This document shows, piece after piece, positions 1 through 6,983 of a stretch of DNA of 7,890 bases. Positions within the stretch are counted from its first letter, which is position 1. Every line of letters starts with the position of its first letter. Both the position numbers and the translations under genes were made by a program. The notes beneath the pieces are model-generated. The model saw only the letters and a program-made list of their open reading frames with translations, was not told the DNA's origin and searched no databases. The stretch spans positions 1-7,890 of the forward strand of contig DASUGM010000113.1 of assembly GCA_036274055.1 (NCBI GenBank), in the 5' to 3' direction. The stretch comes from DASUGM01 sp036274055 (GTDB lineage: Bacteria > Acidobacteriota > Vicinamibacteria > Vicinamibacterales > SCN-69-37).

Positions 1-1
1 G

Positions 2-232
2 CCGATCGCCGGCGTCGCGTCGCACCTCATCTGCACGTCGGCGGGGTCGGAACGCGCGGCGCCTGCGGAAGACCTCGTGGACTTCGCATCGATCGTGGCG
101 CCATCGCTTCCGGCCGAGGCGGCGACGTCGCCGGCGGCCGCGATCGCCCGCGCGCGCGCGCTCGGCTCGCCCGTGGTCGTCGCCGGCTCGCTCTATCTCG
201 CCGGTGAAGTGCGAAGCCGCGTAGTATCCTGA
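2..232 (+). CDS. folC: C-terminal end of probable folylpolyglutamate / dihydrofolate synthase (partial)
   Basis: The frame is open from the window's left edge to a TGA at 230-232, giving 76 residues of a C-terminus. The segment reads like the end of a Mur-ligase-type C-terminal domain: a hydrophobic strand and Cys-Thr-Ser near the start, an Ala-rich helix, then a closing strand with VVVAGSLYLAGEVR. The GSLYLxGEV ending is characteristic of FolC, which adds glutamate to dihydropteroate and folates with ATP in the cytoplasm. The catalytic ATP-binding domain lies outside the window, so the call rests on the C-terminal signature alone. The next gene, lptD, starts 10 bases after the stop, which suggests co-transcription although the functions differ. 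Several start codons upstream are possible but not visible. Confidence 0.72.
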   Translation, partial: PIAGVASHLICTSAGSERAAPAEDLVDFASIVAPSLPAEAATSPAAAIARARALGSPVVVAGSLYLAGEVRSRVVS

Positions 233-242
233 GACGCGCTAC

Positions 243-2579
243 ATGTTGCGCTGGATCTTCACGACCGTCGTCGTATTCGCCGCCGTCGCGATCGCCGCGG
301 CGGACGCCGCCGCGCAAGACAACCCGCTTGGATCGTGCCGCCGTGAAACGCGCGTCCAGCGCGAAGGCCTGACTGTCGAAAAAATCGAGGGCCGGCCGGA
401 CGCGAACCGCTTCATTCTCACCGGCTCGGTCGCGATCATCTGCGACGACACCAGCCTGTTCGCGGACGAAGTCATCTACGAGACCGACACCAAGAAGATC
501 TTCGCCAAGGGGTCGGTGACGTTCCGGCAACTGGACCTGCAGATCTTCGCTGACCGCGCCGACCTCGACGGCGCCACCAAACTCGGCACGTTCTTCAATG
601 CCGCCGGATCGACGCGTCTGGGCGACATGCCCCAGCAGCGCAGCGCTTTCGGTACCCAGGAAGCCGACGTCATGTTCCGCGGCGAAACCATCGCCCGCAC
701 CGGTCCGCAGACCTACAAGATCACCAACGGGGGCTTCACCACCTGCGTACAGCCGACGCCGCGCTGGGAGATGTCCGGCACCAACGCGTCAATCACGCTC
801 GACGAACGCGTGGTCATGAAAAACGTCGTGTTGCGGGTCAAGAACGTGCCGCTCGCCTACCTGCCGATCATTTACTACCCGATCAACAAGGAAGACCGCT
901 CGACCGGTTTCCTGCTGCCGTCATGGGGCTCGACGACCTACCAGGGATTCCGGCTCAGCAACGCGTTCTTCTGGGCGATCGATCGCAGCCAGGACGCGAC
1001 CTTCTTCCACGACTATTTTTCGAAAACCGGGATGGGCTACGGCGGTGAATATCGTTACGCCGCGGCGCCGGGGTCGACCGGCAGCGGCCAGGCCTATGTC
1101 GTCTCCGAAAAGGATCAATACGCCGACGACGGCGTGACGCTGACGCAGGCGGCGCACAAGGCCTACAAATTGTTCGGCAACACCAGCCACGCGCTGCCGC
1201 ACGGGTTCCGCTTTCTCGCCAACGTCAACTACTTCAGCGACATCGCCACGCAACAGATCTACGAGCAGAACCTGACCTCGTTCTCGAACCGCGAGCGCAG
1301 CTTCGGCGCCACCGTCACCGGCGGCCTCGGCCGCTACCGCTTCAGCGGCACCTACGATCAGCGCGACATCTTCCAGGGCGTCGACGCCGCGACACGCAGC
1401 GGCCGGACGCCGGCGGTCAACATCGGTGTCGGCGAGAAGGCGTTGGGGCGCTCACGCGTTTACCTCGGCGGCAACGGCGAGGTCATTTATCTGGTGCGGC
1501 AGGACGATCTCTACGACCCGCTCACGAACCGCAGCCTGTGGCGGTTCGACGGCAAGCCGGAAGTGCGGGCGCCGCTGAGCAAGCTGCCGTATCTGACGCT
1601 GACCACGGCGGCGTCATGGCGGTTGACCCATTGGGGCGAGAGCATCGACCTCGCCACCGGCGAGCAGGTGCCGGTCGCGATCACGCGACAGTTGCTCGAG
1701 ATGCGCGCCGACATGATCGGCCCGATCTTCGCGCGCATCTGGCAGCCCAACGGCGACTACGCCGAGCGCGTCAAGCACCTGATCGAGCCGGCATTTTCGA
1801 TCGTCCGCACCAGCCCGTTTCGCCGCTACGACGAGGTCGTCAAGAATGACTACGGCGTCGATACCCTCGTCGGCGGCGTGACGACGCTGCGCTACGGACT
1901 GACCAACCGCATCCTGGTGCGCAAGCCGTCGCCGGCGCCGTTGCCGGGCGCCGCGCCGAATCCGAACGCGCCGCCGGGCGCGATTCGCGACATCCTGTCG
2001 ATCGGGATCACGCAGAGCTGGTACACCGACGCGCTGGCGGCAGCGGTCGACCCCGAGTTCCAGTCGAATCTCAACGGCAGTTCCACCGGCGCCTCGCAGT
2101 TCTCACCCGTCCAGATTCAGGTGGTCAACCGGCCGACCGACGTCGTGACCAGCACGTTCCGCATGGAAATCGACGCCAAGGAAAAAGAGATCCGGACGGT
2201 CAGCGCCTCGAGCACCGTCGGCAGCCGGACCTTGCTGGTCACCGCGGGCTACTCGAAGCAGTTCGTCATCGCCGGACTGCCCGGCTTCGACGATCCGCGC
2301 AACGCCACCCACTACATCAACGCGGCGACGACGATCCGGGACCGCGCCAATCGCCTGTCCGGGACCTACGAATTCAATTACGACATCCTGCGCCGCGACT
2401 GGCTGCAGCAGCGCTTCATCACCAGCTACAACACGCAGTGCTGCGGCGTGTCGTTCGACTACCAGCAGCGCAACACCGCGTTCGGCGTGTCGCCGACCAT
2501 CCACAGCTGGGCGATCGCGGTGACGCTGGCCGGCATCGGATCCTTTTCGAATTCGTTCGGGTCGTTTGCTGGGAGATAA
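243..2579 (+). CDS. lptD: LPS-assembly protein LptD (outer-membrane LPS translocon barrel)
   Basis: LptD is the outer-membrane barrel that, plugged by LptE, receives lipopolysaccharide from the periplasmic LptA bridge and places it in the outer leaflet. This protein has 778 residues, close to the 784 of E. coli LptD. The ATG at 243 gives a good signal peptide: Leu-Arg, a hydrophobic run (residues 5-20) and an Ala-Ala-Ala site before Gln25. Residues about 40-150 form an OstA/LptA-like domain (repeated beta strands such as LTGSVAI and AKGSVTF). The stretch VPLAYLPIIYYPI followed by R219-STGFLLPSWG is the conserved entry into the barrel, which occupies roughly residues 215-765. Cysteines lie at 32, 67, 168 and 733-734. 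The C-terminal Cys-Cys pair and the two N-terminal cysteines match the E. coli pattern C31, C173, C724, C725. A Pro/Ala-rich stretch at residues 560-579 is probably a surface loop. No convincing Shine-Dalgarno site precedes the start. Confidence 0.93.
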   Translation: MLRWIFTTVVVFAAVAIAAADAAAQDNPLGSCRRETRVQREGLTVEKIEGRPDANRFILTGSVAIICDDTSLFADEVIYETDTKKIFAKGSVTFRQLDLQIFADRADLDGATKLGTFFNAAGSTRLGDMPQQRSAFGTQEADVMFRGETIARTGPQTYKITNGGFTTCVQPTPRWEMSGTNASITLDERVVMKNVVLRVKNVPLAYLPIIYYPINKEDRSTGFLLPSWGSTTYQGFRLSNAFFWAIDRSQDATFFHDYFSKTGMGYGGEYRYAAAPGSTGSGQAYVVSEKDQYADDGVTLTQAAHKAYKLFGNTSHALPHGFRFLANVNYFSDIATQQIYEQNLTSFSNRERSFGATVTGGLGRYRFSGTYDQRDIFQGVDAATRSGRTPAVNIGVGEKALGRSRVYLGGNGEVIYLVRQDDLYDPLTNRSLWRFDGKPEVRAPLSKLPYLTLTTAASWRLTHWGESIDLATGEQVPVAITRQLLEMRADMIGPIFARIWQPNGDYAERVKHLIEPAFSIVRTSPFRRYDEVVKNDYGVDTLVGGVTTLRYGLTNRILVRKPSPAPLPGAAPNPNAPPGAIRDILSIGITQSWYTDALAAAVDPEFQSNLNGSSTGASQFSPVQIQVVNRPTDVVTSTFRMEIDAKEKEIRTVSASSTVGSRTLLVTAGYSKQFVIAGLPGFDDPRNATHYINAATTIRDRANRLSGTYEFNYDILRRDWLQQRFITSYNTQCCGVSFDYQQRNTAFGVSPTIHSWAIAVTLAGIGSFSNSFGSFAGR
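2571..2575 (+). promoter_or_regulatory. Possible but poorly spaced Shine-Dalgarno element before the thymidylyltransferase gene
   Basis: GGGAG overlaps the last codons of lptD and lies 16 bases upstream of the ATG at 2592, which is longer than the usual 5-9 base spacing. It is the only purine-rich anti-SD match near the start. It may help ribosomes that terminate at the lptD TAA (2577-2579) to reinitiate. Weak evidence; it could be chance, because it also encodes Gly-Arg in LptD. Confidence 0.22.
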
Positions 2580-2591
2580 TAGCGGCCGTCA

Positions 2592-3659
2592 ATGAAGGGC
2601 CTGATTCTGAGCGGGGGCAAGGGCACCCGTCTGCGTCCCATCACCCATACCAGCGCCAAGCAGCTCGTCCCGGTGGCCAACAAGCCGGTGCTGTATTACG
2701 GGCTCGAGGCGCTGGTCAGCGCCGGCATCACCGACATCGGCATTGTCGTCGGCGACACCCAGGCGGAAATTCGCGCCTCGGTCGGCGACGGCAGCGCCTT
2801 CGGCGCCAGGGTCACCTACATCGAGCAGGACGCGCCGCGCGGCCTCGCCCACGCGGTGCTGATCAGCGAGGACTTCATCAAGGGCGATCCCTTCGTGATG
2901 TACCTCGGCGACAACCTGCTCAATCGCGGCATCGGCCGCTTCGTCGAGGAGTTCGGCCGCGAGAAGCCGGCGGCGCAGATTCTGCTCGCGCGCGTCCCGG
3001 ACCCGCAGATGTTCGGCGTCGCCGAGCTGTCCAACGGCCGGGTCGTGCGGCTGGTCGAAAAGCCGAAGGAACCGAAGAGCGACCTGGCGCTCGTCGGCGT
3101 CTACATGTTCAGCGCCGAGGTCTTTGCCTCGGTCAAGCGGATCAAGCCGAGCTTCCGCAACGAGCTCGAGATTACCGACGCGATTCAGGATCTGATCGAT
3201 CGCGGCCTGGAGGTCCGCCCGCACATCGTCGAGGGCTGGTGGAAAGACACCGGCAAGCTCGAGGACATGCTCGAGGCCAACCGGCTGATTCTCGACACGA
3301 TGGAGCGGAAAATCGACGGCACGATCGACGAGGCCTCGCGGATCGAGGGCAAGGTCGTGATTGCCGCCGGCGCGTCGGTCGAGCGCTCGGTGGTGCGCGG
3401 ACCGGTGGTGATCGGCGCCGGCGCGAAGATCTCGGGCGCCTATGTCGGGCCGTTCACTTCGATCGGCGACAACGTCACGATTCGCGAAACCGAGATCGAG
3501 CACAGCATCGTTCTCGAGGGCGCGACCATCACCGACATCGCCAACCGCATCGAAGACAGCCTGATCGGCAAGAACGTCTCGATTTACCGGCTGCCGGTGC
3601 GCCCGTCCGCCTACAGATTCATGCTCGGCGACAACTCGGAAGTCGGCATCCGCTGGTAG
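2592..3659 (+). CDS. rfbA: Glucose-1-phosphate thymidylyltransferase, long form with left-handed beta-helix C-terminus
   Basis: This cytoplasmic enzyme is expected to join dTTP and glucose-1-phosphate into dTDP-glucose, the first step of dTDP-deoxysugar synthesis. The N-terminal nucleotidyltransferase domain (about residues 1-235) opens with LILSGGKGTRLRPIT and Lys23, the nucleotide-binding signature. D107 in YLGDN and D219 in WWKDTG correspond to the two metal-binding aspartates of RmlA enzymes, and E156-K157-P158 is the usual EKP motif. From about residue 245 to 340 the sequence runs in hexapeptide-like turns (for example VVIGAGAKISGAYVGPFTSI), forming a left-handed beta helix. At 355 residues it belongs to the long RmlA type (StrD-like, common in actinomycete and archaeal-type pathways), not the roughly 290-residue E. 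coli type. The ATG at 2592 begins directly at the family motif. It follows lptD by 12 bases and precedes the dehydratase by 7. UTP or another sugar phosphate as substrate cannot be ruled out. Confidence 0.9.
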   Translation: MKGLILSGGKGTRLRPITHTSAKQLVPVANKPVLYYGLEALVSAGITDIGIVVGDTQAEIRASVGDGSAFGARVTYIEQDAPRGLAHAVLISEDFIKGDPFVMYLGDNLLNRGIGRFVEEFGREKPAAQILLARVPDPQMFGVAELSNGRVVRLVEKPKEPKSDLALVGVYMFSAEVFASVKRIKPSFRNELEITDAIQDLIDRGLEVRPHIVEGWWKDTGKLEDMLEANRLILDTMERKIDGTIDEASRIEGKVVIAAGASVERSVVRGPVVIGAGAKISGAYVGPFTSIGDNVTIRETEIEHSIVLEGATITDIANRIEDSLIGKNVSIYRLPVRPSAYRFMLGDNSEVGIRW

Positions 3660-3666
3660 CACGACG

Positions 3667-4686
3667 ATGACGAACGTACTGGTCACCGGGGGCGCGGGGT
3701 TCATCGGTTCGAACTTCGTCAAGTGGGCGCACGCGCGGCACCCCGACTGGCACATCACCACGCTCGACAAGCTGACCTACGCGGGCCGTCTGGAAAACCT
3801 GCGCGACGTGATCGACAGCCCGCGGCACACGTTCGTCAAGGGCGACATCGCCGACGCCGCCGTCGCCGCGCCGCTGGTCCGGGACGCCGACGTGGTCGTG
3901 CACTTCGCCGCCGAGACGCACGTCGATCGGTCGCTCCAACACGCCGGCGACTTCATCACCACCGACGTCTTCGGAACGTTCGTGCTGCTCGAAGCCGCGC
4001 GTGACTCGAAGCGCCTGCGCCGCTTCATCCAGATCTCAACCGACGAAGTCTACGGCAGCGTGCCGACCGGGCACAGCCGTGAGACCGACGAACTCAAGCC
4101 CCGCAATCCGTACTCGGCGAGCAAGGCCGGCGCCGACCGGCTGGCCTACAGCTACTTCGCGACCTACGGCGTGCCCGTGGTGATTACCCGGGCCTCGAAC
4201 AACTACGGCCCGAATCAGTTCCCGGAAAAAGTCATTCCGTTGTTCATCACCAACGCGATCGACGAGAAGCCGCTGCCGCTCTACGGCGACGGCTTGAACG
4301 TGCGCGACTGGCTGCACGTCGACGACCATTGCACCGGCATCGATCTGCTCATCGACCACGGCGTCAACGGCGAGGTCTACAACATCGGCGGCGGCAACGA
4401 GGTGAAGAACGTCGACCTGACCCACCGCATCCTCGCGCTGGCGGGCCGGCCGGTGTCGCTGATCACGCCGGTGGCGGATCGGCTCGGTCACGACCGGCGC
4501 TACGCACTCGATACCGGCAAACTGCGGCAACTCGGTTGGGCGCCGCAGATGCCCTTCGATCGCGGCCTCGCGGAGACCGTGGCGTGGTATCGCGCCAACG
4601 AGTGGTGGTGGCGGCCGATCAAAGAGCAGGACGCCGCGTACGCCGCGTACTACGCCGCGCAATACGGATCGCGGCCGCGCGCCTGA
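3667..4686 (+). CDS. rfbB: dTDP-glucose 4,6-dehydratase
   Basis: The predicted reaction is NAD-dependent conversion of dTDP-glucose to dTDP-4-keto-6-deoxyglucose, using the product of the gene just upstream. The protein is 339 residues, normal for RmlB. It is an extended short-chain dehydrogenase: the Rossmann motif TGGAGFIGS has glycines at 8, 11 and 14, and DKLTYAGRLENL is the diagnostic RmlB segment. T125-D126-E127 in STDEVYG are the catalytic dehydratase residues, and Y149 with K153 in YSASK forms the YxxxK pair. The substrate-side stretch SNNYGPNQFPEKVIPLF and the later NVRDWLHVDDH are also typical. The C-terminus ends in a short Ala/Tyr repeat (residues 322-333), encoded by near-repeated gccgcgtac units; this looks like a harmless tail. 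The start at 3667 puts the Rossmann strand at residue 4. Seven bases separate it from rfbA and four from the next gene, implying translational coupling. Confidence 0.95.
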   Translation: MTNVLVTGGAGFIGSNFVKWAHARHPDWHITTLDKLTYAGRLENLRDVIDSPRHTFVKGDIADAAVAAPLVRDADVVVHFAAETHVDRSLQHAGDFITTDVFGTFVLLEAARDSKRLRRFIQISTDEVYGSVPTGHSRETDELKPRNPYSASKAGADRLAYSYFATYGVPVVITRASNNYGPNQFPEKVIPLFITNAIDEKPLPLYGDGLNVRDWLHVDDHCTGIDLLIDHGVNGEVYNIGGGNEVKNVDLTHRILALAGRPVSLITPVADRLGHDRRYALDTGKLRQLGWAPQMPFDRGLAETVAWYRANEWWWRPIKEQDAAYAAYYAAQYGSRPRA

Positions 4687-4690
4687 CGCG

Positions 4691-5638
4691 ATGGCGGGAC
4701 CCACGATCGTCACCGGGGCGACCGGATTCGTCGGCCGCCATCTGCTCGACCGGCTCGCCGATCGAGCGCCGCTGGTCGCCTGGCACCGACCCGGCGGCAC
4801 GCCTCCCGATCCGAACCGGCATCTCGACTGGCGCGCCGTCGATTTGCGCGACCGGGACGGGGTTGCGGCCGCGATTGCCGAGACCGAGCCGTCGCAGATC
4901 TTTCACGTCGCCGGCGCGCCGAGTGTCGATACGTCGTGGAAGAACGCGCTGCCGCATCTGCAGGCCAACGCGCTCGGCACCCACCATCTGCTCGAGGCGG
5001 TCCGGACGCATCACCATGAGTGTCGCGTCCTGGTGGTGTCGTCGGCGCAGATTTATCAGGTGAGCGACGAGCCGATCGCGGAAACGGCGCCGACGGTGCC
5101 ACCGAATCCGTACGGCCTTTCCAAGCTCGCGGAAGATCAGCTCGCGCTGCGCGCCGCGACCGAGGACGGCCTCGACGTCGTCATCGCGCGGCCATTCAAC
5201 CACATCGGGCCGGGACAAAGCGCGGCGTTCGCGGTGTCGAGCTTTGCACGCCAGATTGCTCGTAGCGAGGCCCAGCTGGCGCCGCCGGTGCTGCGGGTCG
5301 GCAACCTCGACGCCCGGCGCGACATCACCGACGTGCGCGATGTCGTCGATGCCTACGACCGGGTGATGACCAGGGGCACTGCCGGCCGCGCCTACAACAT
5401 CTCCTCCGGCCGCGCCTGGCGCATCGGCGATTTGCTCGAGGAGTTGTGCCATCTGTCAACGATCGCAATTCGCGTCGAGATCGACCCGGAGAAGATGCGT
5501 CCGAACGACGTGCCGGTGGTGCAGGGCGATGCGACGCGCATCCGCGCCGAGCTCGGCTGGGTGCCGCAGATTCGCGTCGAGCAGACCCTGCACGACACGC
5601 TCGACTGGTGGCGGGCGGAGACGCGCGCCGGCCGCTGA
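4691..5638 (+). CDS. NAD(P)-dependent sugar-nucleotide reductase/epimerase, GDP-4-keto-6-deoxymannose reductase type
   Basis: This is an extended short-chain dehydrogenase of 315 residues. The cofactor motif TGATGFVG has glycines at 9, 12 and 15. The catalytic set is S118 with Y141 and K145 (YGLSK). The substrate-side motifs N170-HIGPGQ, RRDITDVRDVV (D211) and RAYNISSG are typical of 4-keto-6-deoxyhexose reductases such as Rmd. The segment SSAQIYQ carries Gln120 where 4,6-dehydratases carry Glu, so it is unlikely to be a second dehydratase. Sitting four bases behind rfbB, its natural substrate could be dTDP-4-keto-6-deoxyglucose, giving dTDP-D-fucose or a related 6-deoxyhexose. A GDP-sugar substrate is also possible, as the closest-looking family acts on GDP-4-keto-6-deoxymannose. 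It does not look like RmlD in its motifs, and no RmlC is present here. The family call is firm; the exact sugar is not known. Confidence 0.82.
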   Translation: MAGPTIVTGATGFVGRHLLDRLADRAPLVAWHRPGGTPPDPNRHLDWRAVDLRDRDGVAAAIAETEPSQIFHVAGAPSVDTSWKNALPHLQANALGTHHLLEAVRTHHHECRVLVVSSAQIYQVSDEPIAETAPTVPPNPYGLSKLAEDQLALRAATEDGLDVVIARPFNHIGPGQSAAFAVSSFARQIARSEAQLAPPVLRVGNLDARRDITDVRDVVDAYDRVMTRGTAGRAYNISSGRAWRIGDLLEELCHLSTIAIRVEIDPEKMRPNDVPVVQGDATRIRAELGWVPQIRVEQTLHDTLDWWRAETRAGR

Positions 5639-5642
5639 CCCG

Positions 5643-6980
5643 ATGCCCGCCTTCTCGCAAGCGCGGCGCAAGACGGTGCACATCCTGGTTGGCGGCTTCG
5701 CCTTCCTGCTCCGCTATCTGACCTGGTGGCAGGCGGCGGCGCTGGCCGCGATCGCGGTCCTCAACAACCTGTTCGTCCTGCCGCGCGTCGCCGCGTCGGT
5801 GTTTCACGACGGCGATCGGCGCGGGCTCACCGAGTCCGGCATTGTCATCTACCCGATCGTCGTGCTGGCGATGATCCTCTGCTTTCCGTCACGGCCCGAG
5901 ATCGTCGCCGCCGCGTGGGCGATCCTCGCCGCCGGCGACGGCTTCGCGACGCTGGTCGGCGCGCACCTGCGGACGGTGCCGTTGCCGTGGAATCGCGAGA
6001 AGTCGGTCGGCGGGCTGATCGCGTTCATCGTCTTTGGCAGCGTGGCTGGCGTCACCCTCGCGCTGTGGACGGTGACCGACGCGACCGCGGTGGCGCCGTG
6101 GTGGCCGCTCGCCGCGCCGATCGCGGCCGCGGTTGCCGCCGCCTTCGCCGAGACGGTGCCGCTGAAGCTCAACGACAACATCACCGTGCCGGCGATCGCC
6201 ATCCTGGTGCTGGCGCCACTCGCCGCGATTGAACAGGCGCAGCTCGATGCCTGGTGGCCCGTCGTCGGCGCGCGGCTGCCACTAGCCGCCGGCGTCAACG
6301 CGGTTTTCGCGCTGCTCGGGTGGCTCGCCGGCACCGTGACGATCGCCGGCGCGATCGCCGGCTTTGTCATCGGCGTTGCTGTCTTCGCGGGGACCGGCTG
6401 GTCCGGCTGGATCATGCTGTTCGCGACGTTTCTCGCCGCGGCGCTCACCACGCGGATCGGCCAGCGGAAGAAGACGACGCTGGGCATCGCCGAAGGCCGC
6501 GGCGGCCGTCGCGGCGCCGGCAACGCCATCGCCAACACCGGGCTCGCGGCGTTCGCGGCGCTGATCTCGATCGGCGTCGTCGGCGCCGACCTCGCGCGGC
6601 TGGCAATGGTCGCCGCGCTGGTCACCGCCGCAAGCGACACCGTCGCCAGCGAAATCGGCAAGGCATTCGGCCGGACGACCTGGCTGGTGACGACGTTCCG
6701 CCGCGTCAGGCCTGGAACGTCGGGCGCGGTCTCACTCGAGGGCACAGCAGCCGGCGTGGTCGCTGCGCTATTGCTGGCATCGGTCGCGGTGTGGCTCGGC
6801 CTGATTCCGTCGTCGTCGATCGCGCTCGTCGCCGCCGCGGCGACGATCGCGGCGCTCGTCGAGGGCGCGCTCGGCGCGACGCTCGAAGCCCGCGGCACTC
6901 TCAATAACGACGCGCTGAACTTCGTCAACGCGCTGATTGGCGCCGGCCTCGCGGTCGCCGGCGCAGGTATGCTGGCGTAG
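5643..6980 (+). CDS. Fused integral membrane protein: dolichol/phytol-kinase-like half plus DUF92 (VTE6-like phytyl-phosphate kinase family) half
   Basis: The 445-residue protein is almost entirely hydrophobic, with roughly a dozen membrane segments, and joins two families. Residues about 1-200 resemble the CTP-dependent lipid-alcohol kinases (Sec59, DGK1, plant VTE5): an initial RRKTVHILVGG, then G98-D99-GFATLVG, N117 with K120-S121-VGG, and N177-DNITVP. Residues about 212-445 match DUF92/TIGR00297: KKTTLGIAEGRGGRRGAGN (residues 276-294), S331-D332-TVASEIGK and P357-GTSGAVSLEGT. Arabidopsis VTE5 phosphorylates phytol and VTE6, a DUF92 protein, is the proposed phytyl-phosphate kinase. By analogy this fusion could turn an isoprenoid alcohol into its diphosphate in the inner membrane. 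The UbiA gene three bases downstream could use that product. I chose the ATG at 5643, four bases after the preceding stop. A longer in-frame start at 5529 would add 38 Arg/Ala/Ser-rich residues overlapping the upstream gene and is not supported. Domain identity is strong; substrate is inferred. Confidence 0.83.
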   Translation: MPAFSQARRKTVHILVGGFAFLLRYLTWWQAAALAAIAVLNNLFVLPRVAASVFHDGDRRGLTESGIVIYPIVVLAMILCFPSRPEIVAAAWAILAAGDGFATLVGAHLRTVPLPWNREKSVGGLIAFIVFGSVAGVTLALWTVTDATAVAPWWPLAAPIAAAVAAAFAETVPLKLNDNITVPAIAILVLAPLAAIEQAQLDAWWPVVGARLPLAAGVNAVFALLGWLAGTVTIAGAIAGFVIGVAVFAGTGWSGWIMLFATFLAAALTTRIGQRKKTTLGIAEGRGGRRGAGNAIANTGLAAFAALISIGVVGADLARLAMVAALVTAASDTVASEIGKAFGRTTWLVTTFRRVRPGTSGAVSLEGTAAGVVAALLLASVAVWLGLIPSSSIALVAAAATIAALVEGALGATLEARGTLNNDALNFVNALIGAGLAVAGAGMLA

Positions 6981-6983
6981 CCG

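Noticed and set aside
27..530. - strand frame spanning the folC/lptD junction
   Set aside because: It crosses two + strand genes with recognisable protein signatures and shows only Arg-rich low-complexity sequence.
2438..3670. A 410-residue open frame on the + strand overlapping the lptD end and the whole thymidylyltransferase gene
   Set aside because: The translation is Arg/Gly/Ala-rich low complexity with no domain, and it is out of frame with a clear RmlA homologue; a high-GC shadow.
2589..3770. A 393-residue open frame on the - strand opposite rfbA
   Set aside because: Composition (Asp/Arg/Ala/His rich, no motif) is that expected from the complement of GC-rich coding DNA, and the opposite strand encodes a complete enzyme.
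4630..4665. Short near-tandem gccgcgtac units
   Set aside because: They encode the Ala/Tyr C-terminal tail of the dehydratase in frame and are too few and short to be a mobile or regulatory repeat.
5529..5642. An upstream in-frame start that would extend the fusion protein by 38 residues
   Set aside because: The extension is basic low-complexity sequence lying wholly within the end of the preceding gene; the kinase-like domain begins just after the ATG at 5643.
5849..6928. A 359-residue - strand frame opposite the fusion gene
   Set aside because: Ala/Ser/Thr/Pro-rich mirror of an Ala/Val/Gly-rich membrane protein; no independent coding signal.
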